From Hofstenia miamia (lineage: Eukaryota; Xenacoelomorpha; Acoela), in contig SCFE01000025.1 in assembly GCA_004352715.1 (NCBI GenBank), positions 666,748 through 730,747 on the forward strand: a DNA stretch of 64,000 nucleotides, in the 5' to 3' direction. The notes under the pieces were generated by a model. The model was given only the letters and a program-made list of their open reading frames with translations. It was not told the DNA's origin and made no database searches. The translations under genes and the position numbers were made by a program. Shown in pieces: positions 46,943 through 59,238 of this stretch; positions within the stretch are counted from its first letter, which is position 1; each line of letters starts with the position of its first letter.

Positions 46943-47153
46943 AACTCTGTCCCAGTTTATAAGTAAAGTTTTATATCAATAATTGGGGTTTTATTATAGC
47001 GTAAATACCATGGTTTTGGCTCGAATTAGATAGTTTAGGATCTTGTGTATATTATAAAAAAATGAATATCAAAACTTGAAATTATGCTCGTGTTTATATC
47101 ATACTACCTCATTTTCCTAAAAAACCGGTTTACTTATTAACTGGGACAGAGTT
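46943..47153. mobile_element. MITE with about 28-bp terminal inverted repeats and TA target sites
   Basis: The left end is AACTCTGTCCCAGTTTATAA and the right end reversed is AACTCTGTCCCAGTTAATAA, each next to TA. It is 211 bp with no coding capacity, and it sits about 80 bp downstream of the CTSA poly(A) signal. Confidence 0.75.
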
Positions 47154-47199
47154 TAATTTATTGAAGAAAATATATATTTGATTGATTGACTGGTCACTT

Positions 47200-48840
47200 T
47201 ATTTCCAAAAATATATGTTGCAACAAAAATATGTGAGAGAAATTAAAATTATTTTAACCTAATGTTGCATTTTTAAAAGTAATATTCCATTCAATTCATC
47301 ACAATTTGTTAAATTATAATACAAACATCTAATATTGTGGTCTATTACTTATGTTTTACCTGGTATTCTAGTGAATAGTAGTTACAAAATTTGAATAACC
47401 CAGATAGGAAACTCTCCAACCTTACATTCTATAAAAAGATTGAAATTTTTTTAATTATGTTAGTACTTGTGCGCGTTAATATGAATGATTTAAAATTTTG
47501 AAAGAGTATCATCAATAAAACAGTTTATAAAAATCAATACAATGAAACAAAGAAAATCGAAAAGAAAGAAAACAATTTCAGTGTCACAAATAACTGCAAA
47601 ATCTACTGGATTATCTCAATCAAGTTTGAAAACATAAATTTTTTAATGTTAGCAAGTTTATATTTCTTTTGTAAATTTTGTGGTCCTCTTAGTACATTGT
47701 AAAAGTAATTGTTTCACAATTCTTATCATAATTACTGTAACAATAAAAAACTGCCATTTTACAAAGTTATTAATGCATAAATGAGATTTCACATAAATAA
47801 GTTGTTGGAATATATATCAATCCATACAATAAAAAAGATGCTTCAATTATTCTTTTGTAACCAAGTAAAAAATATTGGCTGTAAACTGAAATTTTAATGT
47901 TGTTTCAGCAAAGTCAGAAAAGACCAATGAATGTTGAAAATGACGTCCAAAAATGAAATTGTTAAATAATATAAATGTTGCACGACATGACTTATGTCAT
48001 TATCACATCAACCAAATGCATTACATTCCTTCCAATTTGAAGGAGGCAACAGTATTTTTTCTGAAAGGGACCCTGACTATGGGAATGGGTCGTTACCCCA
48101 AAAAATTGAAACTGCAGCCTCATCTATAAACCAAATCGAAACAACATTATTTTATCATTAATAAAGAATTTTTCACTTTCTTAGTGTTTCAATATTTGTA
48201 CTCTTGGCAACTGTTGCAGAATCGCCTTCTCAATATGCATAGCGTACGTGCAAATTAGCATAAGAAAACTGAAAAATTACTAAAAGATTTTGCAAACAGA
48301 AGCTCTGTGCCAGATTCTGCATTAAGAACTACTTTTTGCAAGACATCTTTTTTCATTATGCTTGACTTGTTTGCAGAAGAAAACCTGTTCACATTTGAAT
48401 TGTTGGAGGCATATTCTTCAAATTATTAAATTGAATTTCAGACTTGTTACTAGTATCTTAAATAATGAAATATTGTTTAATCAAACATATTGAATATGTA
48501 AATTGTGCTAGACTAAAGGAACATTAGTGAGTGAAAAACTTCTCAAATCCAAGTGAAGCCAAAGCATTTTTCAAGAGTGTCACATAGAGATTATCCCTAA
48601 ACAGCTTGTTTTTTAAGAGGACAAAGCGTTTTTCTACATTATTCATAGATTTTTCACCGCAATTTGCAAATTGAGAAATAGTGAAAAAGTGTCATAGAAG
48701 AATAGATTATTTAAAAAAACGGTCTCTGAGTTGTATCTAAAAATCTGGAGGGGGTCAAATCCGCCCCTAGGTGAAATAGGGTTAAAAATCGCCCTGTGCA
48801 ATGTCAGAGATCATGGCCCCTACAACCATTTCTGACGGAG
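47200..48840. other. Gene-free AT-rich stretch
   Basis: No exon, RNA gene or element end was recognised. Confidence 0.4.
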
Positions 48841-48849
48841 CAGAATTTT

Positions 48850-50340
48850 AAAACGTAAGGGAAAGAGGAGACATCTTTCTATTGTGTTGCAACTTCAGAT
48901 TTTGAATATATTTATTATTAAGGAAGTTATGAGTGCTTGAAATATTTTTGAAGAAATGATCATAAATTTTAAACAAATTCCTTTGTATTTTTATCTTGGA
49001 CAGGTTGGTGTTTTTTAGATATTTACAAAAAAATTTCTTCAAGCCTATAAGAAACTTGGAAATCGTGAGCCATGGACACATCATTGAACATTTATATTAA
49101 TACCATTGTTGTGACTGAAGTAGTTGAAACGATTGATTATATTTCATTGAACCTTTTGAATTATACCTATACATAATGTTCAGGCAGTGATGAAGTCTAG
49201 GATCTGTGGGAGCAACAACTAACCTCACCTGGTTCACTGTATGTTGATAAGCCATCCAAATGCATTGAGGCGTTGTTTGAAAATTCGCACAATGGCACTC
49301 CTTAATAAGACTGTGATTGAAAAAATTAAGAAATTTGAAGCTGTTAAAGATTAATGATATTTTCTTTACAAGTTCACAAAATGTTTTCGAACTTCTATAC
49401 CTCTTGATTTTAAGGAGCTTGAGGCCACTGATCCCAACAACTAAGCAAACTACATTTTTCTTCGAAATAGCTATGGACCAATCAACTGAAAACAAATCCA
49501 ATCAACCTTGCTCACCAAACAATCTTAGTTTCAGTCCTGCTTGCAAGTTGTATCCATTACTACCTGTGGTTTAATCCGCTCGTATAAAAAGAGGTTCAAA
49601 GTGTCTTGATTCGCAAAACATCACCATTGTGTTAATTCAGTTTAATGTATCTGCCTACTCTTGGAGACATCCGATCTTATTAAATGACAACCAGGAGGCA
49701 TGTTCTGATATCTTATCGCAAGCTTTGAAAAAGTCAAGAGAAATCTATTGAATGTTGACTCATGGATGAATTTCTCATCATAGCTTCTTGCATTCTGTGA
49801 TTTCATCCTCGGGGTTGTTCCAAACATGTTCGGTTTGAGAGTGAAAAGTTCTTGAACATTTTCAGAGATTGTTGAATTGCAACATCACTAGGCTATGGCA
49901 TGAAGCTGTAACATAAAGTTCCTTCTTTTTTGTCCATCCAATACCAACTCTGACATGATGTTATCAAATCGCTCGAGAGCTCATGCATGAGGTAGTTTTA
50001 AGAAAGTCATTTTTGTTTTGAGGTCAATCTTTTGATGAAAATATTCGCACTATTCCGGAAGAAAAGCACCTCTGGATTTCTAATACCTTAACAATCAATG
50101 TTCCGCCGCTTGTATTATCAAGGATTGTTCTTCTGACTTGCTTTCAGAGATTTCCTAAAGATTCTGCAGCTGGTATCGAAAAATTCAATTGAGTTCAGTT
50201 TCCTACCAAAAGGTATAAAACTTAGAGAAACAGGTCTATTCAACTTAAGCTCCCTAATAAGCATTAATTCTGCCTTTAACAATGACCTTTTCCCTAAAAA
50301 GGTCGAAAAATCAAATGCTATAATAGAAGATATTTTCAAG
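48850..50340. pseudogene. Possible decayed transposon body (hAT-like?)
   Basis: The stretch is slightly less AT-rich than its surroundings, with overlapping broken frames on both strands (49097-49501 minus, 49642-49827 minus, 50118-50339 minus). A plus-strand reading near 50030-50100 (FDENIRTIPEEKHLWISNTL) is faintly like the C-terminal half of hAT/ZBED-type transposases. It directly precedes dispersed repeat copy B. Identification is weak. Confidence 0.25.
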
Positions 50341-50369
50341 CTTGAGAATACGCAATTAAAATTGGATTT

Positions 50370-50715
50370 AATTCAGAGTTGTCGGCCCGCGACCTCTGAC
50401 TTTGGGCACGGCACACCTCAATGGGTTTGCAATATCTTTGCAGACATTAAGAAACAGTCAAAGTTCTTTGTTGCCTCCAGGAGCTCAAAACTTTCTAAAT
50501 ACATTAACACTAGGAATGGAGAGAATTTAAATCTTTTTCAAAAACCTATTCAACAATCTCTGCCACAGCAATACGCCTTAATAGAAATTTTGCACATTAC
50601 ATTAATGTATGTTCCCCAATAGACCCACCCATGCCCAAGATTTTCAAATTTGGAAATAGGCTTGGAGAAAATTCTTTGTAAATGTGGAAAAACGTTTTTT
50701 CCTTTAAACTGACGC
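50370..50715 (+). repeat. Dispersed repeat, copy B
   Basis: It is homologous to the complement of 5866-6280 (see copy A). It begins near GGCCCGCGACCTCTGACTTT and reaches GGAAAAACGTTTTTTCC. An 86-codon frame crosses it but is not conserved in copy A. Confidence 0.6.
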
Positions 50716-51336
50716 TAGGCTGCTTAAGGTTAAGGTGATCATGCCATGTGCTTCTCTGGTGATGATCAAGCTCTTGGAGTTTGGCCTTCCCTTGTCACCT
50801 TCAAATAATAGGTTAAGTGACTGTATCTCGATTTGCTAACAGTGAACATAAATTAGTAATCAAAAAATTTTTTGAGCAATTATCTGTAGTCCTTCAGCAG
50901 GGTAACACTATTCTTATAACTTCTCGCTATTGCATTGTGTAAGCCAAGTGTTTCAATAAACCATTAATCATGAAGAGGCCAATTTTTCTGAATTTTATTT
51001 TTTTGTTTGCATTGATATTGATTCTCTTTCTTTGTAATTACTAAATTTATGTACGTAGATTTTTTTAGACTAATTTATATATATATTTTTAATCGTTGCA
51101 ATTTTTATATTGTAAATTTGGTAATAAATTTTGTAATTGAAAATCATAAGGATCTGCGATATGCAAGTATATTTATTGCTTTAAAAACATGTCACTAAAT
51201 TTTTACTCTCTTGGCCAATAACTTTCTGTATCTATCTTTACAGCCTGGCCTTTTTCATCTTGTAGTTCCATTGCTCTCTTTCAAGACTGACGTCTAAAAT
51301 CTTAGAAAAACATTTCGATATATATATATATATATA

Positions 51337-51391
51337 AAAATTATTGAAACTGATTTTTTGTTAATTGATATCTGAGATTATGTCTTGTCTT
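51337..51391. repeat. 55-bp segment repeated across gap 51392-51524
   Basis: It is identical to 51593-51647 (offset 256), which belongs to the MITE at 51561-51810. It is either a truncated second copy of the element or a gap-closing artefact. Confidence 0.8.
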
Positions 51392-51524
51392 NNNNNNNNN
51401 NNNNNNNNNNNNNNNNNNNNNNNNNNNNNNNNNNNNNNNNNNNNNNNNNNNNNNNNNNNNNNNNNNNNNNNNNNNNNNNNNNNNNNNNNNNNNNNNNNNN
51501 NNNNNNNNNNNNNNNNNNNNNNNN

Positions 51525-51560
<36 letters not shown>

Positions 51561-51562
<2 letters not shown>

Positions 51563-51810
51563 CTGCCCTGAGCAGGCAAAACCCAATATCTGAAAATTAT
51601 TGAAACTGATTTTTTGTTAATTGATATCTGAGATTATGTCTTGTCTTATGTTCAGCCGATTTAGCTCTGAAGTAACTCGAAATTGGCTTTTTTTAGAGTG
51701 AGCAAAACCCATTATCCATATTTCAGATATAAAATTTGTCAAGCGTTCTTGGCTATTTCCATTAACTGCAAGCAATACAGATATAGGGTTTTGCATGCTC
51801 GGGACAATAT
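51561..51810. mobile_element. MITE with CTGCCCTGAGCAGGCAAAACCC-type ends
   Basis: The left end TACTGCCCTGAGCAGGCAAA and the complement of the right end (TTGTCCCGAGCATGCAAAAC) form imperfect terminal inverted repeats of about 30 bp, with TA-rich flanks. It is about 250 bp, and an internal GAGTGAGCAAAACCC is a third partial copy of the end. A long minus-strand frame (51617-51934) crosses it but is not supported as a gene. Confidence 0.6.
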
Positions 51811-52842
51811 ATATGTCATTAAAATCAAAGATACTTTTTGGTTTATCTAGTCTATTGCCTTTACAAGTACAACTCGTAGACTTAAATGACAACAAGACAT
51901 ATATTTTAAGCATAATAAATAAGAACTGCTGCAAGCAGACTTTGACAATTTTAAGTTATATTTTAGTGCTATCCTAAAAGTTTATATTGAACGTAGAACA
52001 CCTTCTAAAAACAAATGATCTTGTTCTGTATGATTTTTTTCAGACCAGCTTGGTCTATAGCTTTACTCCATCTAACATTATAGCAGATATTGCAAACATA
52101 CTCAAAATAAATAATAGATTCCAATGGAGGAATTGAATTCTGAGCAACTAGAGCCTTTTAAGTCTGTTTGCTTCAGTAACTCTATCCAATGGTAACGCAA
52201 GCTTCTAGAATTACATGTAAGAAAATAAATTATCATTATTGATATACGGATACATTTTATCTGTATATTTATGTGTTTGGGAATTGATGCTGTAAGATTT
52301 ATAATTTGTACCCGGTTGAGTTCAAATCTTGATTCAATTTGTACATCTTGATTGCAATATCAGAACATAGTTAGAAACTAGGAATTTTCATAGATTCCTG
52401 GCAAATTCTCTGGAATCTGGTAATTTTGAACAACAATCTTAAATTGAATACTTCAGCAACACTGTTGGAATCCTTATATGAATGTTTTTATCTGAAACTC
52501 AATTTGCTTAACGGTTTTTTAAGTTTTATCTCCTAGTCACTTTCGAACTATTAGGGTGAGGTCATGTTTCGATAACTACTCTTTAGATACCTTGAATATT
52601 CTTTTATAACCACATATTACATTTAACATAATAGAATTCTTACTTCTTTAGAATTTGATCGAAAAAATGGTGTCTAAAATTGCATTAGGAGTTTCTTAAG
52701 ATGTTATAGATTTGCTTATAGGTTACAAAATCGTATGTGCTATTACAGAGTCAATTTCGTTGTTTGAATTAAATCAATTGTTTAAAATTGGGTACATTTA
52801 TCACTCATCGTTACTCACAGAATCCATTTACCAGTTTCTATC

Positions 52843-53313
52843 ATGAAAATTATACCCACAGCAACTAAAACGCAGATATTGGACTATATAGCGGAAGGAT
52901 TGTCCACAGGGGAAATTGCCCTGATATTCCTGTCAGTAAGCCATATGACGGTGGCGCGTTTGCGCAAGGAGCATTGCGCTGGGCTTCCGAGGCCAATATC
53001 AGGTCATCCTTCAAAATTAATTTCAATGACAAAAGAAAAATTATTCGAGATATATCGTTAGGAAGGCTCGACACGGCTGTCCAGGAGGCTCGCGAGTGAC
53101 AGTTATGGACTGGCCAGCACAGTCCAATTTAAAACTTTGAAGCATCAATTGCAGCAATATCCGGAACCTCCTCGGAGCATTGCTGAACTTTGGGAACGAG
53201 TGCAAGATGAATGGAACAAGATACCAGTCGAGACATGTCAAAATTTTATTGAGAGCATGCCAAAGCGAATAAACGCTACTTTGAAGGCCCATGGTGGTTA
53301 TACTAAATACTAA
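52843..53313 (+). pseudogene. Tc1-like transposase, internally deleted
   Basis: The N-terminal DNA-binding part is present: ILDYIAEGLSTGEIAL, VSHMTVARLRKEHC, LPRPISGHPSKL, then after a shift GRLDTAVQEARE. It jumps straight to the C-terminal end LQQYPEPPRSIAELWERVQ, DEWNKIPVETCQNFIESMPK, RINATLKAHGGYTKY, stop. The whole catalytic DD(E/D) core, normally about 200 residues, is missing, and frames change twice. Clear terminal inverted repeats were not found. It differs in sequence from the Tc1-type foldback at 309-950. Confidence 0.8.
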
Positions 53314-53399
53314 TATTTTGTTCTTTTATTTCTTTAATCCTGTGTTTCACAATAAACATTTTTGCTGTGGTGCTTTTTTTAAATAAAAGACACACACGA

Positions 53400-55440
53400 A
53401 ATTTTAACAATAACAACTTTTAGAGAAAATGTTTTAAGGCACATATAAAAACCTGAAAATACAAATTTATGTACGCTCCACTGAGATATCATGTACTGCT
53501 TATATATCCACCAGAGAATGAATTCAAATGCAATAGCTATGTAAATTTAAAAGCAATTTTTCATATTTGTTTATTTTAATATTACAATTTCGTGAGGCAT
53601 TGTATCTAATAAACTTAATGTGAACAGTTTTCCTAATTCGCATTTTACAAGCAACATTATTTATCGAATGAATTCAGCTTATGTGAGAGTCTTCAAGCAA
53701 ACCACTTATCTTGTTGTCTAAGAATGATAAAGTAACGTGCACCTCTGTCTGTGGGTGAGTGTGCTTAATTTAACTTATCTATAATGTATGAAACTTTTGA
53801 GACAGCAAAAGTTTTGCTAATTCAGTTAAATGAAGCGGAAATGTTTCCAAAATTTTCAAACATTAAATGTAGTTTTATCCGGACCGCTGAGAGAAGTAAT
53901 TAGGCAAAGACATACATGTATGCTCAAACTATGGGACACTACCCACCTGAATCTACTATAGCAATCATGACTGTTTTTACTTCTTCAAAATCAATCAACA
54001 ATTTTTAGTACACACATACATATGTGACTTTAAGAATATAACTTAATGAAACGAAAAAATTATTACTTTAACAACAAAATAGAGGTGCTTTCCTAGATTT
54101 TCTTTGTAAAAAGTTCTGATGACTTNNNNNNNNNNNNNNNNNNNNNNNNNNNNNNNNNNNNNNNNNNNNNNNNNNNNNNNNNNNNNNNNNNNNNNNNNNN
54201 NNNNNNNNNNNNNNNNNNNNNNNNNNNNNNNNNNNNNNNNNNNNNNNNNNNNNNNNNNNNNNNNNNNNNNNNNNNNNNNNNNNNNNNNNNNNNNNNNNNN
54301 NNNNNNNNNNNNNNNNNNNNNNNNNNNNNNNNNNNNNNNNNNNNNNNNNNNNNNNNNNNNNNNNNNNNNNNNNNNNNNNNNNNNNNNNNNNNNNNNNNNN
54401 NNNNNNNNNNNNNNNNNNNNNNNNNNNNNNNNNNNNNNNNNNNNNNNNNNNNNNNNNNNNNNNNNNNNNNNNNNNNNNNNNNNNNNNNNNNNNNNNNNNN
54501 NNNNNNNNNNNNNNNNNNNNNNNNNNNNNNNNNNNNNNNNNNNNNNNNNNNNNNNNNNNNNNNNNNNNNNNNNNNNNNNNNNNNNNNNNNNNNNNNNNNN
54601 NNNNNNNNNNNNNNNNNNNNNNNNNNNNNNNNNNNNNNNNNNNNNNNNNNNNNNNNNNNNNNNNNNNNNNNNNNNNNNNNNNNNNNNNNNNNNNNNNNNN
54701 NNNNNNNNNNNNNNNNNNNNNNNNNNNNNNNNNNNNNNNNNNNNNNNNNNNNNNNNNNNNNNNNNNNNNNNNNNNNNNNNNNNNNNNNNNNNNNNNNNNN
54801 NNNNNNNNNNNNNNNNNNNNNNNNNNNNNNNNNNNNNNNNNNNNNNNNNNNNNNNNNNNNNNNNNNNNNNNNNNNNNNNNNNNNNNNNNNNNNNNNNNNN
54901 NNNNNNNNNNNNNNNNNNNNNNNNNNNNNNNNNNNNNNNNNNNNNNNNNNNNNNNNNNNNNNNNNNNNNNNNNNNNNNNNNNNNNNNNNNNNNNNNNNNN
55001 NNNNNNNNNNNNNNNNNNNNNNNNNNNNNNNNNNNNNNNNNNNNNNNNNNNNNNNNNNNNNNNNNNNNNNNNNNNNNNNNNNNNNNNNNNNNNNNNNNNN
55101 NNNNNNNNNNNNNNNNNNNNNNNNNACTTGGACTTTACACATTGTTATAAGCAAAATTGCTTTTAGACTTGATCGCTTCCTAATGTAATTGGGCCAGAAA
55201 GTTGTTGTTGTTGTTGTTGTTGGCCACCTTACAGGAAATATATAAATTTATATAAAGTTGAATTTTCGAGAAAATTAAAGCCAAAGTTGGCTAGTTGCAA
55301 ATAAATGCATTCTATATATTGAATACTACTACCAAATACGTTTGTCCTTTTATTGCGGGAAACTTAATTTATTTCTGGAAGAGATCCACAATAACAACTT
55401 TACGGCGATCTTAATTTAAACATATGTTTTCTACTTGACA
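53400..55440. other. Gene-free stretch with a 1000-N gap and a (TTG)n run
   Basis: The gap 54126-55125 is exactly 1000 N, so its true size is unknown. A (TTG)n microsatellite lies at about 55201-55222. No exon was seen on either side. Confidence 0.6.
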
Positions 55441-55772
55441 AATAAGAAGAATTAGTAATAGTAGTAGTAAAACGTTTATTATTGGAGTAACTTACGAGTA
55501 AATTACAGTGAATTAACAAAATTAATCATATAGGGAAAGAACTGTTTCTTAGTTAATGAAAGTTTGTTCAGTCTTTCTCTGTACTTGCCACAATGCTCCA
55601 ACTTCCGAGGTAAGAGATAATGAAGATGGTGAGAGTCTTTTTCGATCTTTTTGAACAGAGCAGGGCCAGTTTCAACCTCCTTTTAATGTAGACCATATTA
55701 CTCCCACAACCAATAATTTGCTGCGCTCAGTTGATGAGAACTTGGATCATTCTTGAGCACTTTTTGACATTC

Positions 55773-56898
55773 CTACAAATAAAGGAGCGCAGTAATCAAA
55801 TATTGACAAGATACACGCACGGAATAAAGATTGAAGATAGCAGGCTTGCAAACGTTCTTGAGTCTACGAAGGATTATGAGTCGAGATGAAGCTTTTCTGA
55901 CAATGTTGTTGACGTGCTCACTCCAGTTAACTTTACTGTCAATTGTTACACCAAGAATTTTTACAGAACTAGAAAGTGGAATATTATCTGGCAAAGTATA
56001 ACTGGTAGTTACAAAGCTTCTTGAAAGAATCATTTGTTGAGATTTGAGGGTGTTAAGCATTAACCCGTTTACACGACATAACTCAGTTATACGTGCAGCA
56101 TCAGTGCAGATAGCTTGAGATTTGTCTAAGTGAATGATTGAAGTTAAATCATCAGCAAACTTAATTAATACTCCATGTAGATCATGCATGAAGAAGAACA
56201 GAAAAATCAGTGCTTTTAGAACCTCCATAGTAAACATGAAAAAAGCGATTGTCCAAATAATCAAAAATCCATTCGACAATAGAAGACGGAAACTTGCAGC
56301 TGATAAGTTTGTTGGCAAGCGCATCATGAGGTACAGTATCAAATGCTTTGCTCATGTCAAATGCTTGAATAAGAACGTCATCACCTTTTTCAAGCAGTTT
56401 CACGATTGAGTCCAGTATTAATAAGATAGCAGTGTTAGTAGATTTCTCCTTTTGGTAAGCAAACTTTACGAGCCAAGGTCTTATTGTTTTTAAAGCCATA
56501 TACTCAAGAGTTTTCGCAGGAACAGAAAGTAGTGAGATAGGATGAAAGTTGTTGAGAGCAGGATTAGTGGTTTTGGGAATAGGGCAAACGCGGGCAGACT
56601 TAAAACAAACAGGAATTCTCTTCAATTCAAAAGTTGAGTTTATGATGTTACACATCGGTTCAGCTAAAATATGAGCAGCTTCTTTGTAAAGTTTGTTGGG
56701 AATGCCATCAGGACCAATACCTTGAGGTTTGATAGAACTCAAGTAATAAAAAACATCAATAGGTTCACATAAAACAAACTCGTCTTTAGGAAGGCCATCT
56801 AATGACACATTCAGGTGCTTCTTTGCCTTCATAACTCCTTGGAATTTAAAACCAAGCTCATTCAGTCCAGAGGCTGCATTTTCAAAACGCAATAACAT
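55773..56898 (-). pseudogene. Reverse transcriptase of the CR1-like element, box B deleted
   Basis: The first frame (56898-56182) covers fingers and box A: GPDGIPNKLYKEAA, CFKSARVCPIPKT, FHPISLLSVPAKTLEYM, DMSKAFDTVPHDAL. The second frame (56342-55773) covers box C onward: FADDLTSIIHLDKSQ, NTLKSQQMILS, ILGVTIDSKVNWSEHV. Where GxPQGxxLxPxLF should stand, the sequence jumps from SVLLHA to DLHGVLIKFADD, so roughly 25 residues, including box B, are lost together with the frame. Confidence 0.8.
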
Positions 56899-58043
56899 GC
56901 TTGATAAAGGGGACTTTCTGCAGCCACTTGTTAATGCTTTAAATAAAGTCCAAACTTCAGAACAATTCTTAGCATTGAGAACAGATTTTTGCTTTGCACA
57001 TGTGATTGCTTCACTGAGTTTTAAGGAATAGTGTTTATAAGCTGAATTATTTCGAATGAAAGCTAAATCACGTTTGCTTTCAATGTCAAGAACTTGTTTG
57101 GTTATCCACGGGGGGTCGTTGTCACGAACAAGAACTTCTTTGGCTGGCAGGTCTGTTAAGGCATCGTGAAGAAGATTTAAAAACTTGTTAGACTTAATTT
57201 CTATGTAAAAAACCGAATGAAACCCGGTTACTTCTAATTTGTTAAGAAAACTAGCAATGAAAGAACGATGTAAATCGTAATTTGTTTGGATGTTTGGGTT
57301 TCAACTGGCGTAAGAGGTGTCACTGTGCATGTAAAGTGATCTGATTTTCCGATAGGAGGGCCAATGTGACATTTGTTGTACAAGGGAGCAATTTCACTGG
57401 GCCACAAAATTACATCAATATTCGAATGCAAGGTTGTCTTATCATGAACAAGATTAGTAAGATTCAGAGCAGTTGAGAGATTGTCAATATTGGATGCGAT
57501 GAAAGAGCTGTTTAAGTCGCCGCAGATAAAAACATAGTATTCGGGTTGTGTCACTATAAGATCATCAACAAGGCACACAATATCATGGCGAATTCGATTG
57601 TTGACAGCTATTGAAAGAGCAGGTGGGATGTACAGAGCAATAAGAAAAGTTTTTCTGTTTTTAACCTCTAAAACTACACATCATCAGATAACTTGTTGGC
57701 AAAAGGGTGTGTGAAAGTATCACCAATTGAATGATGAGTCCAAACAATAACCCCACCTCCAACTCTATCTTCTCTGTCACATCTGATAGGATCGCAGTAG
57801 TTTGGCAGACTGTAATAAATAGACGAATCATCAGCTGATAACCAAGATTCTGTTAAAATTAAAACTTCTGGTTGTTTAGTAGTAGCAATAAGCCGGACTT
57901 CGTCAGACTTATTTCTGATTGATCGGATATTAGATAAGAGTATTGATACAGGTAACGGATGTCCAACATCTAGTCAAACATCAATCCTTTTGCCATCCAC
58001 AAAGAGTTCCAGGTTCCTTATCTTGATCTTTTTTCGAGGTATG

Positions 58044-58090
58044 CCAGATTGGATTAGTAGATACCCCAGATTGGATTAGTGGATACCTTT
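58044..58090. repeat. Tandem duplication of about 23 bp
   Basis: AGATTGGATTAGTAGATACC is followed at once by AGATTGGATTAGTGGATACC. It lies between ORF1 and ORF2 of the CR1-like element. Confidence 0.75.
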
Positions 58091-58093
58091 TCT

Positions 58094-58798
58094 CTAGAAC
58101 CAGTTTTTAACCGCCCGATTCAAAAATACTTTTTGGTTATAACTTTGCAACTTATATGCTTTGGATAGAATAGACTTTACTGCCCATGGACTTTTGAATT
58201 TTACCATAAGAGGTCGCGGACGAGATCTACTGGCATCATCAGTCTTGCTTTTCCTAGCTCCAGTTCTAAAAACGTCTTCAATTTCATGTTTTTCACCAAG
58301 AAAATTCAAAATATTGTTGATCTCAACACATTCATTTTCAGTGAAATGGCCATCACTTTCAGGCAAGTTCGTAATTCTAATTGTTCGTTGGACATGGTCT
58401 TTTGTTGAGTCAGTATGACTGACAGAGCTGCCAGGTGCCTGATCAGCGCTAGTGCAGTTTTCAATCAAATTTTTCACTGCTGATAGTTCTGATTTAATAG
58501 AATCAAGGATTGGAACGTTCTCACCCTTTTGAATAAGGAACTTGACGTCGTTGGTGCACCCACTACAAGCCCAGAAGCAACCGCTGATTGAGCCCATGAG
58601 ATTGTAGACTTCTACAGGAACATCTGTGCATGCTCAGTAAATCCAGTTACGGCATCTGTCACATTCCAGAGCATCACAATCTTCCTGAACGGATTGATTG
58701 CAACAACCGCAAAGAATGACATCTCCAAGAGGCTTGTTTTCACCCTTCTTCTTTCCTCTCGCTGAGTTAATCCGGCTTCTCGAGCTGTTTGTACTCAT
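58094..58798 (-). pseudogene. ORF1 of the CR1-like element: PHD-like zinc finger plus RRM-like domain, one stop
   Basis: The start is MSTNSSRSRINSARG. A Cys-rich finger, CGCCNQSVQEDCDALECDRC then RNWIY, continues after an in-frame TGA (58634-58636) into ACTDVP and CFWACSGC, giving the spacing of a PHD-type finger. A short coiled linker follows (ILDSIKSELSAVKNLIENC). Then comes an RNA-binding fold with RTIRITNLPES, INNILNFLGE and RPLMVKFKSPWAVKSIL. ORF1 proteins of this type bind element RNA in the retrotransposition particle. Apart from the single stop the frame is intact. Confidence 0.75.
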
Positions 58799-58896
58799 GT
58801 CTATCTGTTCTTTTACGCGGAAATACGTGCCGCGTATAATTGAAGACCTAATAAACTGTATAATAAGCAGGCAAATATACATATACATACATATAC

Positions 58897-59238
58897 AGTC
58901 TAACCTCTTCATAGTTAACTTCAAAGGACCGAACAAATAAAGTAACTATGGGGAGGTGTTTACCATAGAGAGATTGCAATAGAATTAGAGTATGCCAACA
59001 TCAGGTATGTTGGGGGGGTGGCGATAGAAGCATAAAAACATTCATAAATAACAATTACGTGTATCTATATAGAGGTCCTAAAATATATTTTGGTAGTGCA
59101 AAAAATCGATTGATACTGGTTTGCTTTGGCTCAGTTTTTTAAAACATTAAATTTAGAGAGGTAAATTGTTTCACGGGAGTAATAAATCAACTTTACTGTA
59201 GAGAAAAATTAACTATAGAGAGGTTGTTTTTACTGATT
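58897..59238. mobile_element. Possible pogo/Tigger-like MITE
   Basis: The left end CAGTCTAACCTCTTCATAGT and the complement of the right end (CAGTAAAAACAACCTCTCTA, then TAGTTAA) share CAGT...AACCTCTyyATAGTTAA. Internal copies of the same word (GGGGAGGTG, CCATAGAGAG) recur. TA lies before the left CAGT, but no clear TA follows the right end. No coding part was seen. Confidence 0.4.

Larger units (their letters stand above)
55440..58860 (-). mobile_element. CR1/jockey-like non-LTR retrotransposon, inactive
   Basis: The element reads from high to low coordinates. ORF1 (58798-58094) is followed by an AP-type endonuclease remnant around 57700-57234 (FICGDLNSSFIAS, then GKSDHFTC) and a reverse transcriptase at 56898-55773 (DMSKAFDTVPH as box A, FADDLTSI as box C). 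A thumb and C-terminal part continues in another frame to about 55560. The 3' UTR has AATAAA on the minus strand near 55478-55483 and ends in ACT-type triplets. Multiple frameshifts and stops make it inactive. ORF1 and RT pieces are annotated separately. Confidence 0.85.
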
